A stretch of 64,000 bases of DNA from Rhizorhapis suberifaciens (GCF_014200045.1 NZ_JACHOV010000008.1:124001-188000), one strand, 5' to 3'; positions 9,103 to 18,474 are shown, counted from the stretch's first letter. Program-made: numbers and translations. Notes: generated by a model not told the origin, from the sequence alone.

Positions 9103-9960
9103 GTGGAAAAGGAAATTTTCTTGTCTCAGAAAAAGGACGCCCCACGCCGCAAGCCCGGCTCTATGGACAGGCGCGGTCCCGGGCGACCGCGCAGGCCGGG
9201 GACGGTGCCGCATGTCCGTCCCGCGGTTACTCACTCCGACAAGGGCGAACATCGCATAGCCAAATTGCTGGCGAGGGCCGGCATTGCATCTCGCCGCGAA
9301 ATTGAGCGGATGATTTCGGAAGGGCGTATCGCACGCGATGGCGAAGTGATCGACACTCCAGCAACGCTTTTGAAGTCGCTCCACGGCATCACAGTCGACG
9401 GCAATCCGGTCAGCGAGCCAGCGCCAGCCCGCCTGTTCCGTTATCACAAGCCCACAGGCCTGCTCACCACCGAGCGCGACCCGAAGGGTCGGCTCACAAT
9501 CTATGACAAGCTGCCTGCCGATTTGCCCCGGGTGATGCCGGTCGGGCGATTGGACCTTAATACCGAGGGGCTGCTGCTTCTCACCACCGATGGCGGCCTG
9601 AAGCGCCAGATGGAGTTGCCTTCGGTCGGGGTGGAACGCACCTATCGGGCCCGTGCCTATGGTACAGTCAGCCAGGCACAGCTTGAAGACCTTATCGAGG
9701 GCATTGAGATCGACGGCATTCGCTACGGCAAGATCGACGCCAATCTGGAGCGGCGGACTGGTCGCAACCAATGGATCGAAATGACTCTTACCGAAGGGAA
9801 AAACCGCGAGGTTCGCCGCGTTCTGGAGCATCTGGGCCTCGAAGTCAGCCGTCTTATCCGTACGCGCTATGGTCCGTTCGTCCTTGGCGATCTGCCCGCA
9901 GGTGGCGTGGACGAAGTACGGCAGCACGACTTGGTGGTCTTCAGGAAAGCACTGAAATAA
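9103..9960 (+). CDS. rRNA pseudouridine synthase, RsuA/RluB/RluE family
   Basis: Converts uridine to pseudouridine in rRNA; the closest functional class is RluB or RsuA. An S4 RNA-binding domain (RIAKLLARAGIASRREIERM, about residues 51-110) precedes the catalytic domain. The catalytic aspartate lies in PVGRLDLNTEGLLLLTTDG (about residue 150), and the later motif EGKNREVRRVLEHLGLEV is typical of the family. About 45 basic, proline-rich residues precede the S4 domain if translation begins at the GTG at 9103; a later start is possible. It cannot be assigned to a particular U site from sequence alone. It is followed by purF after about 180 bp. Confidence 0.88.
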   Translation: MEKEIFLSQKKDAPRRKPGSMDRRGPGRPRRPGTVPHVRPAVTHSDKGEHRIAKLLARAGIASRREIERMISEGRIARDGEVIDTPATLLKSLHGITVDGNPVSEPAPARLFRYHKPTGLLTTERDPKGRLTIYDKLPADLPRVMPVGRLDLNTEGLLLLTTDGGLKRQMELPSVGVERTYRARAYGTVSQAQLEDLIEGIEIDGIRYGKIDANLERRTGRNQWIEMTLTEGKNREVRRVLEHLGLEVSRLIRTRYGPFVLGDLPAGGVDEVRQHDLVVFRKALK

Positions 9961-10139
9961 AAGGATCATAAGGGGCAGTTCGAGAACGGGGAAACCCGGC
10001 TATCCCGGCAAAATGAAATCTTCCCACCTGCCAAGCAGCTTTTTTGCTACAATAGGGCGACAAACGCCTTGCTTCTCTCTATATGCGCGGCAGGACGCGG
10101 CAAGGGCCGCTGATGCTGCGGCAATCGGGTTTGCGATAC

Positions 10140-11603
10140 ATGCTTACGACCAATCCTTTCGATGACGACAAACTGCGCGAGGAATGCGGAGTTTTCGGGA
10201 TCAGCGGCGCTGACACGGCGGCCGCCATCGTTGCGCTGGGCCTTCATGCCCTGCAGCATCGCGGGCAGGAAGCAGCCGGAATCACCAGTTGGGACGGCAC
10301 GGAATTTCACACGCATCGGGCAATGGGCCATGTCGCGGGAAATTTCGATCGGGACGATATCATCCGCAGTTTGCCGGGCGGCGTTGCCTGCGGCCATGTG
10401 CGCTACTCGACATCAGGGGAAACTGCCCTCCGCAACGTTCAACCACTTTATGCAGAGCTTTCGTCTGGCGGCTTTGCGGTAGCCCATAATGGCAACATCT
10501 CAAATGCCATGAAACTTCGCCGCGAGCTCATTCGTCGCGGTTCAATCTTCCAGTCGACGTCCGATACCGAAGTCATCATTCATCTGGTCGCCACCTCGAC
10601 CTATCGTACACTGCTCGACAAGTTCATTGATGCGCTGAAACAGGTCGAGGGTGCTTACTCCCTCATCGTGATGACGCCCGAAGGAATGATTGCCTGCCGC
10701 GATCCGCTGGGCATTCGTCCGCTGGTGATGGGCAAGCTCGGCGATGCGACGATCTTTGCTTCTGAAACGGTCGCCCTGGACGTTGTTGGCGCGGATTATG
10801 TACGCAGCATTGAACCGGGCGAGCTGGTCATCGTGCCAAATAAGGGCGAGGCCCGCTCCATACGCCCCTTCGGCGATCATCACGCCCGTCCCTGCATTTT
10901 CGAGCATGTTTATTTTTCGCGGCCAGATTCGATTGTGGACGGCTCGTCAGTCTATTCGGTGCGCAAGTCCATCGGCGCCCAGTTGGCGATCGAAAACCCG
11001 GTTGAAGCGGATTATGTGATTCCGGTGCCCGACAGCGGCGTTCCTGCTGCCATCGGCTACGCCCAGCAATCGGGCATTCCATTTGAACTCGGCATTATTC
11101 GATCCCACTATGTCGGCCGCACCTTCATCCAGCCCGGCGACAAAGTTCGTCATCTTGGCGTCAAGCTGAAGCACAACGCCAATCGCGCCCTCATCGACGG
11201 CAAGCGCATAGTGCTCATCGACGATTCCATCGTGCGCGGCACCACTTCGCTGAAGATCGTGCAAATGATGCGCGAAGCCGGCGCAAGCGAGGTGCATATG
11301 CGTATCGCCAGCCCGCCCACCCGGCACAGCTGTTTCTATGGCGTCGATACGCCCGAACGCGCCAAGCTGCTTGCCCATAAGCTGGATGTGAACGGCATGC
11401 GCGACTTCATTCACGCAGACAGTCTTTCCTTCCTTTCCATTGACGGTCTCTACAAGGCGCTTGGTGAGGCCAAGCGCGCCGACATCCGTCCGCAATATTG
11501 CGATGCCTGCTTCACGGGGGATTATCCAACCACGCTTACCGACCAGGATGAAGCGCAGGTGACGGATCAATTCTCGCTGCTGCAGGAACGGGTGGTTTCC
11601 TAG
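10140..11603 (+). CDS. purF: Amidophosphoribosyltransferase
   Basis: First committed enzyme of purine synthesis, making 5-phosphoribosylamine from PRPP and glutamine. The start chosen at 10140 gives MLTTNPFDDDKLREECGVFG, so a short propeptide is removed to expose the Ntn nucleophile Cys16. The PRPP loop is VLIDDSIVRGTTS (about residues 356-368), and the cysteine-containing region SCFYGVDTPER follows. The protein is 487 residues, normal for the family. A reading frame extends upstream to an ATG at 10083 without a ribosome binding site; the 19 extra residues would lengthen the propeptide and are less likely. The 179-bp region upstream has no other gene. Confidence 0.95.
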   Translation: MLTTNPFDDDKLREECGVFGISGADTAAAIVALGLHALQHRGQEAAGITSWDGTEFHTHRAMGHVAGNFDRDDIIRSLPGGVACGHVRYSTSGETALRNVQPLYAELSSGGFAVAHNGNISNAMKLRRELIRRGSIFQSTSDTEVIIHLVATSTYRTLLDKFIDALKQVEGAYSLIVMTPEGMIACRDPLGIRPLVMGKLGDATIFASETVALDVVGADYVRSIEPGELVIVPNKGEARSIRPFGDHHARPCIFEHVYFSRPDSIVDGSSVYSVRKSIGAQLAIENPVEADYVIPVPDSGVPAAIGYAQQSGIPFELGIIRSHYVGRTFIQPGDKVRHLGVKLKHNANRALIDGKRIVLIDDSIVRGTTSLKIVQMMREAGASEVHMRIASPPTRHSCFYGVDTPERAKLLAHKLDVNGMRDFIHADSLSFLSIDGLYKALGEAKRADIRPQYCDACFTGDYPTTLTDQDEAQVTDQFSLLQERVVS

Positions 11604-11710
11604 TCAAATCACACGGCATTCGGCCCGAGTTTATTCGAGAGACGCTGGCGCGGATCAACATGTCCCGGCGACACTGAACATGAACAGAAACGGCATACAA
11701 AGATAACGGC

Positions 11711-12424
11711 ATGACCAACAAATCCCTCGCAGGAAAACTGGCCCTCGTCACGGGCGCAAGCCGTGGAATTGGCGCGGCCACCGCATTGGCATTCGCTGAA
11801 AAAGGCGCGCATGTCATCATTACCGCCCGCACTGCTGGCGCTTTGGAGGAAGTCGAAGAGCGCATTCACGGTTTCGGCGGCAACGCCACAATCGCCCCGC
11901 TGGACCTGACTGACGGCGAAAGTATCGGGCGTCTCGCCGGCGCGGTAGCAGAGCGTTGGGGCACGCTCGACGTCTTGATTCTAAACGCGGCGATGCTCGG
12001 AACGCTAACTCCTGTGAACACCATTGATCCCAAGGAATTTGCTCGTCTCATCACGCTGAACCTTACGGCGCAGCAGGCGCTGATCGCTGCCTTCGATCCG
12101 TTGCTCCGCAATAGTGCGGACGCGCGGGTGATAGCTATCACGTCCAGCGTCGCCCAAAGACCCCGGGCCTATTGGGGAGCCTATGGCGCGTCCAAATCCG
12201 CGCTGGAGACGCTGGTCACGGCCTATGGCGAGGAAGTAAAGAACATCAGCAAGATTCGGACCGCGATTGTGGACCCCGGCGCGACGCGCACCGCCATGCG
12301 GGCCAAAGCCTTTCCAGGTGAAGATCCGGCAACGCTGAAGACTCCCGAAGTGGTTGCGCAGGCGCTGGTGCACCTAGTGGAGCAGGACCCCATAACAGGC
12401 TATCGCACCCGGGTTGAAGCTTGA
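11711..12424 (+). CDS. SDR family NAD(P)-dependent oxidoreductase
   Basis: A classical short-chain dehydrogenase of 237 residues. It has the cofactor motif VTGASRGIGAATA (residues 13-25), the structural NAA motif in LILNAAMLGTL, and the catalytic Ser-Tyr-Lys in ITSSVAQRPRAYWGAYGASK (about residues 141-160). The substrate cannot be told from sequence. The C-terminal part resembles the YciK-like group of SDRs that are conserved near housekeeping genes. It follows purF by about 107 bp and is convergent with rppH. Confidence 0.88.
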   Translation: MTNKSLAGKLALVTGASRGIGAATALAFAEKGAHVIITARTAGALEEVEERIHGFGGNATIAPLDLTDGESIGRLAGAVAERWGTLDVLILNAAMLGTLTPVNTIDPKEFARLITLNLTAQQALIAAFDPLLRNSADARVIAITSSVAQRPRAYWGAYGASKSALETLVTAYGEEVKNISKIRTAIVDPGATRTAMRAKAFPGEDPATLKTPEVVAQALVHLVEQDPITGYRTRVEA

Positions 12425-12448
12425 CGGCCGCGCTGAAGTCAGCAGCGT

Positions 12449-12928
12449 CTAGATAATATCCCGGAATTCCCGGAGCACATCCCTGTAAAGCTTACGTTTG
12501 AAGGGAACGATCAGATCGGGAAGTGTATCAGGATCCGCCCATTTCCAGGCGCGAAACTCCTGATGCTCTGTTTCGATGTCGATGTCATTATCCGTGCCGG
12601 TAAATCGCACCAGAAACCAGATTTGCCTCTGCCCGCGATATCGGCCCTTCCATATTTTACCGATCAACTCGTCTGGAAGATCGTAGAAATGTTCATCTTT
12701 CGCCTGAGCCAGAAACTGCAAATGCTCTTCCGCGATACCCGTCTCTTCCCGGATTTCGCGAATGGCAGCCGTGCGGGGGTCCTCGCCGTCATCAATGCCG
12801 CCTTGAGGCATCTGCCACGCCTCGACGCTCGAATCGAGCCGTTGCCCAACAAAAACCTTGCCTTCATAATTTACGAGCATGACCCCTGCGCAGGGGCGAT
12901 ATGGAAGGGCATTCAGCTTAGCGTCCAT
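12449..12928 (-). CDS. rppH: RNA 5'-pyrophosphohydrolase
   Basis: Nudix hydrolase that removes pyrophosphate from 5'-triphosphate mRNA and so starts decay by 5'-end-sensing RNases; related activity on dinucleoside polyphosphates is known. The opening RPCAGVMLVNYEGKVFVGQR and the Nudix box from GGIDDGEDPRTAAIREIREE onward are typical of RppH, as is WQMPQGGIDDGED. Length 159 residues is normal. The start overlaps the end of the upstream hydrolase gene by 11 bp, so translation is probably coupled. Confidence 0.94.
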   Translation of the reverse strand: MDAKLNALPYRPCAGVMLVNYEGKVFVGQRLDSSVEAWQMPQGGIDDGEDPRTAAIREIREETGIAEEHLQFLAQAKDEHFYDLPDELIGKIWKGRYRGQRQIWFLVRFTGTDNDIDIETEHQEFRAWKWADPDTLPDLIVPFKRKLYRDVLREFRDII

Positions 12929-13958
12929 AAAGTCCTTCGCTCATTGAACTCCCGAGCCGTTCGGCCTGATGTCGGACCATATTCTTGAACAAGGCGAGTC
13001 CTTCCCGAATATCGTCGACTGATGAAGGTATCGCCTTGGCCAGGTTAATAAAACCGTGAATATTGCCCCTCGCCTCACGATAGGTCAGCGGCACGCCTTG
13101 TTCGATGCACGCCTTGGCATAGCGCCGACCTTGGTCTCGCAGGGGATCCAGCCCGGCCGTGACGATCAGGGTCGGCGGCATTGAATTCTGGCTGCCCATC
13201 AACGGGGATGCGCGCCACTGATCCATGTCGGCCGCATAGCACTGATCAAACCATTTCATTTCAGCGTCGCCAATAAAATAGCCCTCGGCGAACAGCTGAT
13301 TGCTGCGGTAGCGGTTTTTGAGGTCTGTGGCCGGGTAAATCGAAAATTGCGCCAGGACTGGCGCCTGTGCCGGCTCGTCCCGCAGCGCCATTGAGGTCAC
13401 GATGGACAGCAAGCCGCCGGCGCTGTCGCCACAGAGGGCAATTGCGGTCACATCGAAGCCTAGCTCCGGCGGGCTGGCCGCCACCCAGCGCGCAGCTGCT
13501 TCGCAGTCGAGCGGCGCTGCTGGGAAAGGATGTTCGGGGGCAAGCCGATAATCGACAGCGATCACCGGCATGTCGAGTTGGCGAGCAGCCTCTGCACAAA
13601 AAGGCGCGTGCGTATCAAAATCACCCAACACAAAACCGCCGCCATGAAAGAAGACGAGGGCAGGCCCCTTCTCACGATGGGAACGAGCATCGAACAGACG
13701 GAGCGGAATTTCACCGGCCGGCCCTTTGCAACTCAGATCTCTGATAACCGCCAATTCGCCCACCGCAACATCGGCAAGCTGCCCCATATCGCGCATTACC
13801 CCTCGGGCCTCCGCTAAAGAAAGTTCTGCCATTTTTGGTCGGGGTGCGGTGTTCACAAAATCCAGAAACGCCCGGACATCCGGCCGAACAAAAAGATGGT
13901 CCAAAGCATTTCTCCCGATTGCCGATGAGCCTGTGAATCCATATCTCCATAAGAGCAT
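12918..13958 (-). CDS. HSL-type alpha/beta hydrolase (carboxylesterase)
   Basis: A 346-residue esterase/lipase of the hormone-sensitive lipase family. Visible motifs are the oxyanion-hole HGGG in VFFHGGGFVLGD, the nucleophile elbow GDSAGG, the acid in TAGLDPLRDQG and the catalytic His in NIHGFIN. There is no signal peptide, so it acts in the cytoplasm on small acyl esters; the true substrate is unknown. It begins about 190 bp from the divergent kor operon and overlaps rppH by 11 bp. Confidence 0.88.
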   Translation of the reverse strand: MLLWRYGFTGSSAIGRNALDHLFVRPDVRAFLDFVNTAPRPKMAELSLAEARGVMRDMGQLADVAVGELAVIRDLSCKGPAGEIPLRLFDARSHREKGPALVFFHGGGFVLGDFDTHAPFCAEAARQLDMPVIAVDYRLAPEHPFPAAPLDCEAAARWVAASPPELGFDVTAIALCGDSAGGLLSIVTSMALRDEPAQAPVLAQFSIYPATDLKNRYRSNQLFAEGYFIGDAEMKWFDQCYAADMDQWRASPLMGSQNSMPPTLIVTAGLDPLRDQGRRYAKACIEQGVPLTYREARGNIHGFINLAKAIPSSVDDIREGLALFKNMVRHQAERLGSSMSEGLYGR

Positions 13959-14015
13959 GTCGCGTCCGACGGCAACCGACGATTAATTGCCCACGGGGTC
14001 ACATGCCCATGGAGC

Positions 14016-14033
14016 CAGAAGCAAATGCTTCTG
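14016..14033. other. Small perfect hairpin in the hydrolase/kor divergent region
   Basis: CAGAAGC and GCTTCTG flank a 4-base loop within the 186-bp spacer between the divergent hydrolase and kor genes. It could be an operator or a leader hairpin; nothing else distinguishes it. Confidence 0.25.
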
Positions 14034-14153
14034 CAACCAGAAAAGGGAGATTGCTCTGTCCGCATATTTTCTATTTTGAAGTGCAGGGCTTCCCGGCGTA
14101 GGACAGCGCCCAAGAAGTAGGCCATACAGTTAGTAACAGGACGAGTGACAGAC

Positions 14154-16028
14154 ATGGCGACAGCCGCCCAGAATATTACAACCGAGGATGTCTCGGCTGC
14201 CCCCGCGCCCGAAGCGGTAGTGGTCCGCTTTGCGGGCGACAGCGGCGACGGCATGCAGCTAACCGGCGGCCAGTTCACGCTGTCGACCGCGCTGGCTGGA
14301 AACGACCTGGCGACCTTCCCGGATTTTCCGGCAGAGATTCGGGCGCCGCAGGGGACGTTGTTCGGTGTGTCGGCGTTCCAGATCAATTTCGGCTCGACTG
14401 AGATCAACACGGCGGGCGATGAACCCGATGTGCTGATCGCGATGAACCCGGCCGCACTCAAGACCAATGTCACCGCGCTGAAACCGGGCGGCCTGATCAT
14501 TGCTGATGAAGGCGAGTTTAACGACCGCAATCTCGCCAAAGCCAAATATGACCACAATCCGCTGACGGACGGCAGTCTTGCCAAATGGCAATTGCTGGCC
14601 TTCAACATTTCGCAGCACACGCTCGACAGCGTGAAGGAATTCGGCCTTGGCAACAAGGAAGCGTTACGCTGCAAGAATATGTGGACATTGGGTCTGGCGC
14701 TTTGGATGTTCGATCGTGACCGCCAGCCGATCATTGATTGGCTGAAGAGCAAGTTCGCAAAAAACCCCGTGCTCGCCGACGCCAATATTGCGGCGCTGAA
14801 CGCTGGCCATGCCTATGGTGAGACCGCAGAAATCGGCGGACCGATGAAGCAGTACCACGTCGCCGCCGCGCAACAAGAGGAGGGACTGTACCGCACCGTT
14901 ACTGGGGCGGAGTCCATTTCCTTAGGTTTGGTGGCAGGAGCGCAACTGGCCGGTCTACCGATGTTCTTTGGCGGCTATCCAATCACTCCGGCATCGGCAA
15001 TCCTTCACCACCTGTCCCGCCTTAAGGAATTTGGCGTCACCACATTCCAGGCTGAGGATGAGATTGCGGCCATCGCTTCGGCCATTGGCGCAAGCTATGC
15101 GGGCCAGCTTGGCATCACATCCTCCTCAGGTCCGGGCATTGCGCTGAAGGGCGAAGCCATCGGCTTGGCAATCATGACCGAGTTGCCATTGGTCATCGTC
15201 AACTCCCAGCGGGGCGGGCCTTCCACGGGGTTGCCGACCAAGACGGAGCAATCGGATCTTTATCAGGCCGTCTATGGCCGCAACGGCGATGCGCCGATGC
15301 CGGTGATCGCCGCAAGCTCGCCCGCCGACGCATTTGACTGCGCGATAGAGGCCTGCCGCATTGCGACACAGTATATGACGCCGGTCATGCTGTTGACCGA
15401 CGGCTATATCGCCAATGCGGCCGAACCTTGGAAAGTGCCCGACATGAGCACTTATGAGCCGTTCCCCGTGCGCTTCCTGGAAGAGCCTCAGGAAGGCGGC
15501 CTGAAACCCTATGGCCGCGACCAGAAGCTGGCGCGTCCCTGGATCAAGCCCGGCACCCCTGGCCTGCTCCATCGGATTGGCGGTATCGAAAAGCAGATCG
15601 GGACCGGTCACATCGACTATTCCCCTGCCAACCATCAGGCGATGACGGAAATTCGCCGCGACAAGGTGCTGGGAATTGCGAACGACATTCCCGATCAGGA
15701 TGTTTGCCTTGGCGAGCCCGGCGGCAAGCTGGCGATTGTCGGATGGGGTTCCACCTTTGGCCCGGTCCACCAGGCCGTACGCCGCGCCCGCGCCAAGGGC
15801 CAAAATGTGAGCCATATCCACATCCGCCACATTTGGCCGCTGCCCAAAAATCTAGGGGCGTTGCTGGGGGGCTATGACCGGATATTGGTGCCGGAAATGA
15901 ACACCGGCCAGCTTAAGACCGTATTGCGTGACCAGTATCTGGTCGACGCCAAGCCTTTGAACAAGACTTCCGGCCAACCCTTCCGCATCGCGGAGATCGA
16001 GGCCGCGATAGACGAAGAACTGAAATAG
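14154..16028 (+). CDS. korA: 2-oxoacid:ferredoxin oxidoreductase, fused gamma-alpha subunit
   Basis: Subunit of the CoA-dependent 2-oxoglutarate (or related 2-oxoacid):ferredoxin oxidoreductase, which gives acyl-CoA, CO2 and reduced ferredoxin. The N-terminal gamma domain (about residues 22-200, FAGDSGDGMQLTGGQF) is fused to the alpha domain (about 245-620), shown by MFFGGYPITPASAILHHL and RGGPSTGLPTKTEQSDL. This two-gene layout matches the aerobic alphaproteobacterial and actinobacterial KorAB type. I chose the ATG at 14154 (624 residues); a GTG at 14145 would add three residues. It is co-transcribed with korB across an 87-bp spacer that holds a palindromic repeat. Confidence 0.92.
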   Translation: MATAAQNITTEDVSAAPAPEAVVVRFAGDSGDGMQLTGGQFTLSTALAGNDLATFPDFPAEIRAPQGTLFGVSAFQINFGSTEINTAGDEPDVLIAMNPAALKTNVTALKPGGLIIADEGEFNDRNLAKAKYDHNPLTDGSLAKWQLLAFNISQHTLDSVKEFGLGNKEALRCKNMWTLGLALWMFDRDRQPIIDWLKSKFAKNPVLADANIAALNAGHAYGETAEIGGPMKQYHVAAAQQEEGLYRTVTGAESISLGLVAGAQLAGLPMFFGGYPITPASAILHHLSRLKEFGVTTFQAEDEIAAIASAIGASYAGQLGITSSSGPGIALKGEAIGLAIMTELPLVIVNSQRGGPSTGLPTKTEQSDLYQAVYGRNGDAPMPVIAASSPADAFDCAIEACRIATQYMTPVMLLTDGYIANAAEPWKVPDMSTYEPFPVRFLEEPQEGGLKPYGRDQKLARPWIKPGTPGLLHRIGGIEKQIGTGHIDYSPANHQAMTEIRRDKVLGIANDIPDQDVCLGEPGGKLAIVGWGSTFGPVHQAVRRARAKGQNVSHIHIRHIWPLPKNLGALLGGYDRILVPEMNTGQLKTVLRDQYLVDAKPLNKTSGQPFRIAEIEAAIDEELK

Positions 16029-16039
16029 CACTTCCTGAG

Positions 16040-16106
16040 CCGTTCGTGTCGAGCAAGTCGAGACACGTCCGCGCCAACGTCCCTCGACTTCACTCGGGAC
16101 GAACGG
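16040..16106. repeat. Palindromic repeat (CCGTTCGT...ACGAACGG family) between korA and korB
   Basis: Two 25-nt arms at 16040-16064 and 16082-16106 form a near-perfect inverted repeat (outer ends CCGTTCGT and ACGAACGG), separated by a 17-nt loop. This belongs to a repeat family with other copies at 52835-52860 and 53044-53069. It fills most of the korA-korB spacer, and its right end supplies the first bases of the GGAG ribosome binding site of korB. Confidence 0.85.
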
Positions 16107-16115
16107 AGACCAAGA

Positions 16116-17135
16116 ATGAATGAGATGACCAAACTGAGCATCAAGGACTTTGAAACCGATCAGGAAGTGCGTTGGTGCCCCGGCTGCGGCGATTATGCGA
16201 TCCTCAAGGCCGTGCAGCGCACCATGCCGGAACTCGGCGTAAGACCAGAGAATGTCGTGTTCGTTAGTGGCATAGGCTGCTCCAGCCGCTTTCCCTACTA
16301 TATGGAAACATACGGCTTCCACACGATCCACGGCCGTGCTCCGGCCGTGGCGACGGGCGTCAAGCTAGCCAATCCGGAACTCGATGTCTGGATTATCACA
16401 GGTGACGGCGACGCATTGTCGATTGGCGGCAATCATACGATGCACGTGCTGCGCCGAAATGTCGATTGCCAGATCCTGCTCTTCAACAATGAGATTTATG
16501 GCCTGACCAAAGGTCAGTACAGCCCGACCAGCCGAGTGGGAACACAAAGTCCATCCACGCCTTTCGGCTCGGTGGATCGCCCTACCCGTCCGGCTGCGTT
16601 CGCGCTAGGATCCGGCGCGCGTTTCGTAGCACGTGCCTATGACGTGTCGAAGCAGCTTCCCGATGTGCTGAAGGCCGCACACGCGCACAAGGGCGCAAGC
16701 TTTGTCGAAATCTTCCAGAACTGCATTGTTTACAACAAGGACGTGTTTGCGGACTTTACCGAGAAAAAGAATGCCGATCTTGGTCAGCTCTGGCTTGAAG
16801 ACGGCAAGCCCATGCTGTTCGACAAGGGAACCAAGGGCCTTAAGCTCAATCTCGACCACCTCCATTTGGAAGTGGTGGATGTCGTGGATGGTGATTGGGA
16901 AACCGCCGGCGTTCTGGTTCACGACGTCCGTAACCGCGCGGTAGCCCATATGCTTGTCGAAATGCCCTTCGGCTCTTTCCCGATGGCGCTTGGCGTCCTG
17001 TACAATGATCCTGCGCCGACATTCGACAGCGTGGTCATCGAACAGAACAGGACAGTCGCTCAGGGGAAGACGCCCGACCTCCAAAAGCTGGTCTCGAAGG
17101 GCCAGACCTGGACCGTTGGGAAGCAGCCGATTTAA
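16116..17135 (+). CDS. korB: 2-oxoacid:ferredoxin oxidoreductase beta subunit
   Basis: Thiamine-diphosphate and [4Fe-4S]-binding beta subunit that pairs with the preceding gamma-alpha subunit. Cluster cysteines are visible in RWCPGCGDYA (about residues 20-29), GIGCSSRF (about 55) and QNCIVYNK (about 206). The ThDP motif is ITGDGDALSIGGNH (about 92-105) through NNEIYGLTKGQ. The protein is 339 residues, as expected. The ATG at 16116 has GGAG 7 nt upstream. A hairpin at 17161-17198 follows the stop codon. Whether 2-oxoglutarate or another 2-oxoacid is the substrate is an inference. Confidence 0.93.
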   Translation: MNEMTKLSIKDFETDQEVRWCPGCGDYAILKAVQRTMPELGVRPENVVFVSGIGCSSRFPYYMETYGFHTIHGRAPAVATGVKLANPELDVWIITGDGDALSIGGNHTMHVLRRNVDCQILLFNNEIYGLTKGQYSPTSRVGTQSPSTPFGSVDRPTRPAAFALGSGARFVARAYDVSKQLPDVLKAAHAHKGASFVEIFQNCIVYNKDVFADFTEKKNADLGQLWLEDGKPMLFDKGTKGLKLNLDHLHLEVVDVVDGDWETAGVLVHDVRNRAVAHMLVEMPFGSFPMALGVLYNDPAPTFDSVVIEQNRTVAQGKTPDLQKLVSKGQTWTVGKQPI

Positions 17136-17160
17136 GCTGACGAGAACTGCAATTTCGGTA

Positions 17161-17198
17161 CTTTGCCCGATTGCCTCCCACGCGGGGCTCGGGCAAAG
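17161..17198 (+). terminator. Hairpin after korB, probable transcription end
   Basis: CTTTGCCCGA and its exact complement TCGGGCAAAG flank an 18-nt loop just after korB. There is no long T-run, so termination would be weak or factor-assisted. It lies directly before the start of the cyclopropane synthase gene. Confidence 0.5.
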
Positions 17199-17205
17199 TC
17201 CCCGT

Positions 17206-18474
17206 ATGAACGCCATTTCACCTGGACGTAACCGCAAGCTGCCCAGCATCAAGCCTTTTGCAAGCGGTAACAGGATCAGCCGTCTGCTCGGTCCCATTTT
17301 TCACAAGATACTGGACCGCATTGACGCTGGTCTTGAGGCAGGGGCGCTGGAGGCCTGGCTGCCCGACGGCACAACACGCATTTTGGGCGGGCGATGCCAG
17401 GGACCGGTTTGTGAGGTACGACTAAACCGGTGGCGTGCACTGATACGCCTCATCGGTTCAGGATCGACCGGTTGGTACCGCGCATGGGAGGCAGGCGAAT
17501 GGGAAAGTCCTGACCCCGTTCCGCTGTTTGCCCTATTCATGCGCAATGCCGAGACTCTGGGAGGCGTCGCTCGCGCGCGTGGTCTGTCGAGGCTGCTTGC
17601 AAAGACAACGCACGCATTGCGCATGAATAGCCGAAGCGGGGCGCGCCGGAACATCGAATTTCATTATGATCTCGGCAACGACTTCTACAGCGCATGGCTT
17701 GACAAAAGCATGTGCTATTCCAGTGCCTTGTTTGAGGATCTTAATACTATACAGGAATCCTTGGAAAGTGCGCAGCAGCGAAAATTAAACGCCATTCTAG
17801 GGCGGCTACGGCTGCACGATGGCCATTCGCTTATTGAAATCGGCTGCGGATGGGGCGCATTAGGTGCCGCCGCATTGAAACATGCCAGCCTGCGTTATGA
17901 CGGACTGACTCTCTCGCCGCGCCAAAAGGCATTTGCGGAGGAATGGCTGTCGAGCGCGATCTCCTCCGGCGGTGCACAGATCTTTCTTACCGACTATCGC
18001 GACGCCAAGGGGCAATATGACGCCGTTGCAAGCGTTGAAATGGTGGAAGCCGTGGGGCAGCGTTATTGGCCCGACTATCTCGCGGCTATCCATCGCCTAC
18101 TGAAGCCTGGCGGCCGGGCGGCGATCCAGTATATTTGCATCAACGATACCCTGTTCGACAGCTACGCCGCCAGCGCGGATTTCATCCAGACCTATATTTT
18201 CCCCGGAGGCATGCTGATTTCAGAAGGCCGCTTCCGGAATTTAGCTGAAGACATGGGCTTCGAATGGCACGACCAGAATCATTTCGGCCAACATTATGCG
18301 GAAACCCTACGCAGGTGGCGGGAAAATTTCGACAGAGCACTGGATGATGGACGAATTCCTTCTCAATTCGATGAGCAATTCGTAAAACTCTGGCGATATT
18401 ATCTCATGTACTGTGAAGGGGGCTTTCGCGGCGGCGGCATTGATGTTGCACAAGTGACGCTGGTGAAGACCTGA
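17206..18474 (+). CDS. cfa: Cyclopropane-fatty-acyl-phospholipid synthase family methyltransferase
   Basis: SAM-dependent enzyme that adds a methylene group across double bonds of membrane phospholipid acyl chains. Motifs: FHYDLGNDFYSAWLDKSMCY (about residues 153-172), the SAM-binding LIEIGCGWGALG (about 208-219), and VASVEMVEAVGQRYW. The 422-residue length suits the family. The ATG at 17206 starts after the korB hairpin; the frame stays open upstream through the end of korB but those codons have no family resemblance. It may be co-transcribed with kor by read-through. Confidence 0.9.
   Translation: MNAISPGRNRKLPSIKPFASGNRISRLLGPIFHKILDRIDAGLEAGALEAWLPDGTTRILGGRCQGPVCEVRLNRWRALIRLIGSGSTGWYRAWEAGEWESPDPVPLFALFMRNAETLGGVARARGLSRLLAKTTHALRMNSRSGARRNIEFHYDLGNDFYSAWLDKSMCYSSALFEDLNTIQESLESAQQRKLNAILGRLRLHDGHSLIEIGCGWGALGAAALKHASLRYDGLTLSPRQKAFAEEWLSSAISSGGAQIFLTDYRDAKGQYDAVASVEMVEAVGQRYWPDYLAAIHRLLKPGGRAAIQYICINDTLFDSYAASADFIQTYIFPGGMLISEGRFRNLAEDMGFEWHDQNHFGQHYAETLRRWRENFDRALDDGRIPSQFDEQFVKLWRYYLMYCEGGFRGGGIDVAQVTLVKT

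Noticed and set aside
16954-17205. Upstream extension of the cyclopropane synthase frame through the end of korB
   Set aside because: The codons overlap korB in another frame and show no family similarity; the ATG at 17206 matches the expected start.
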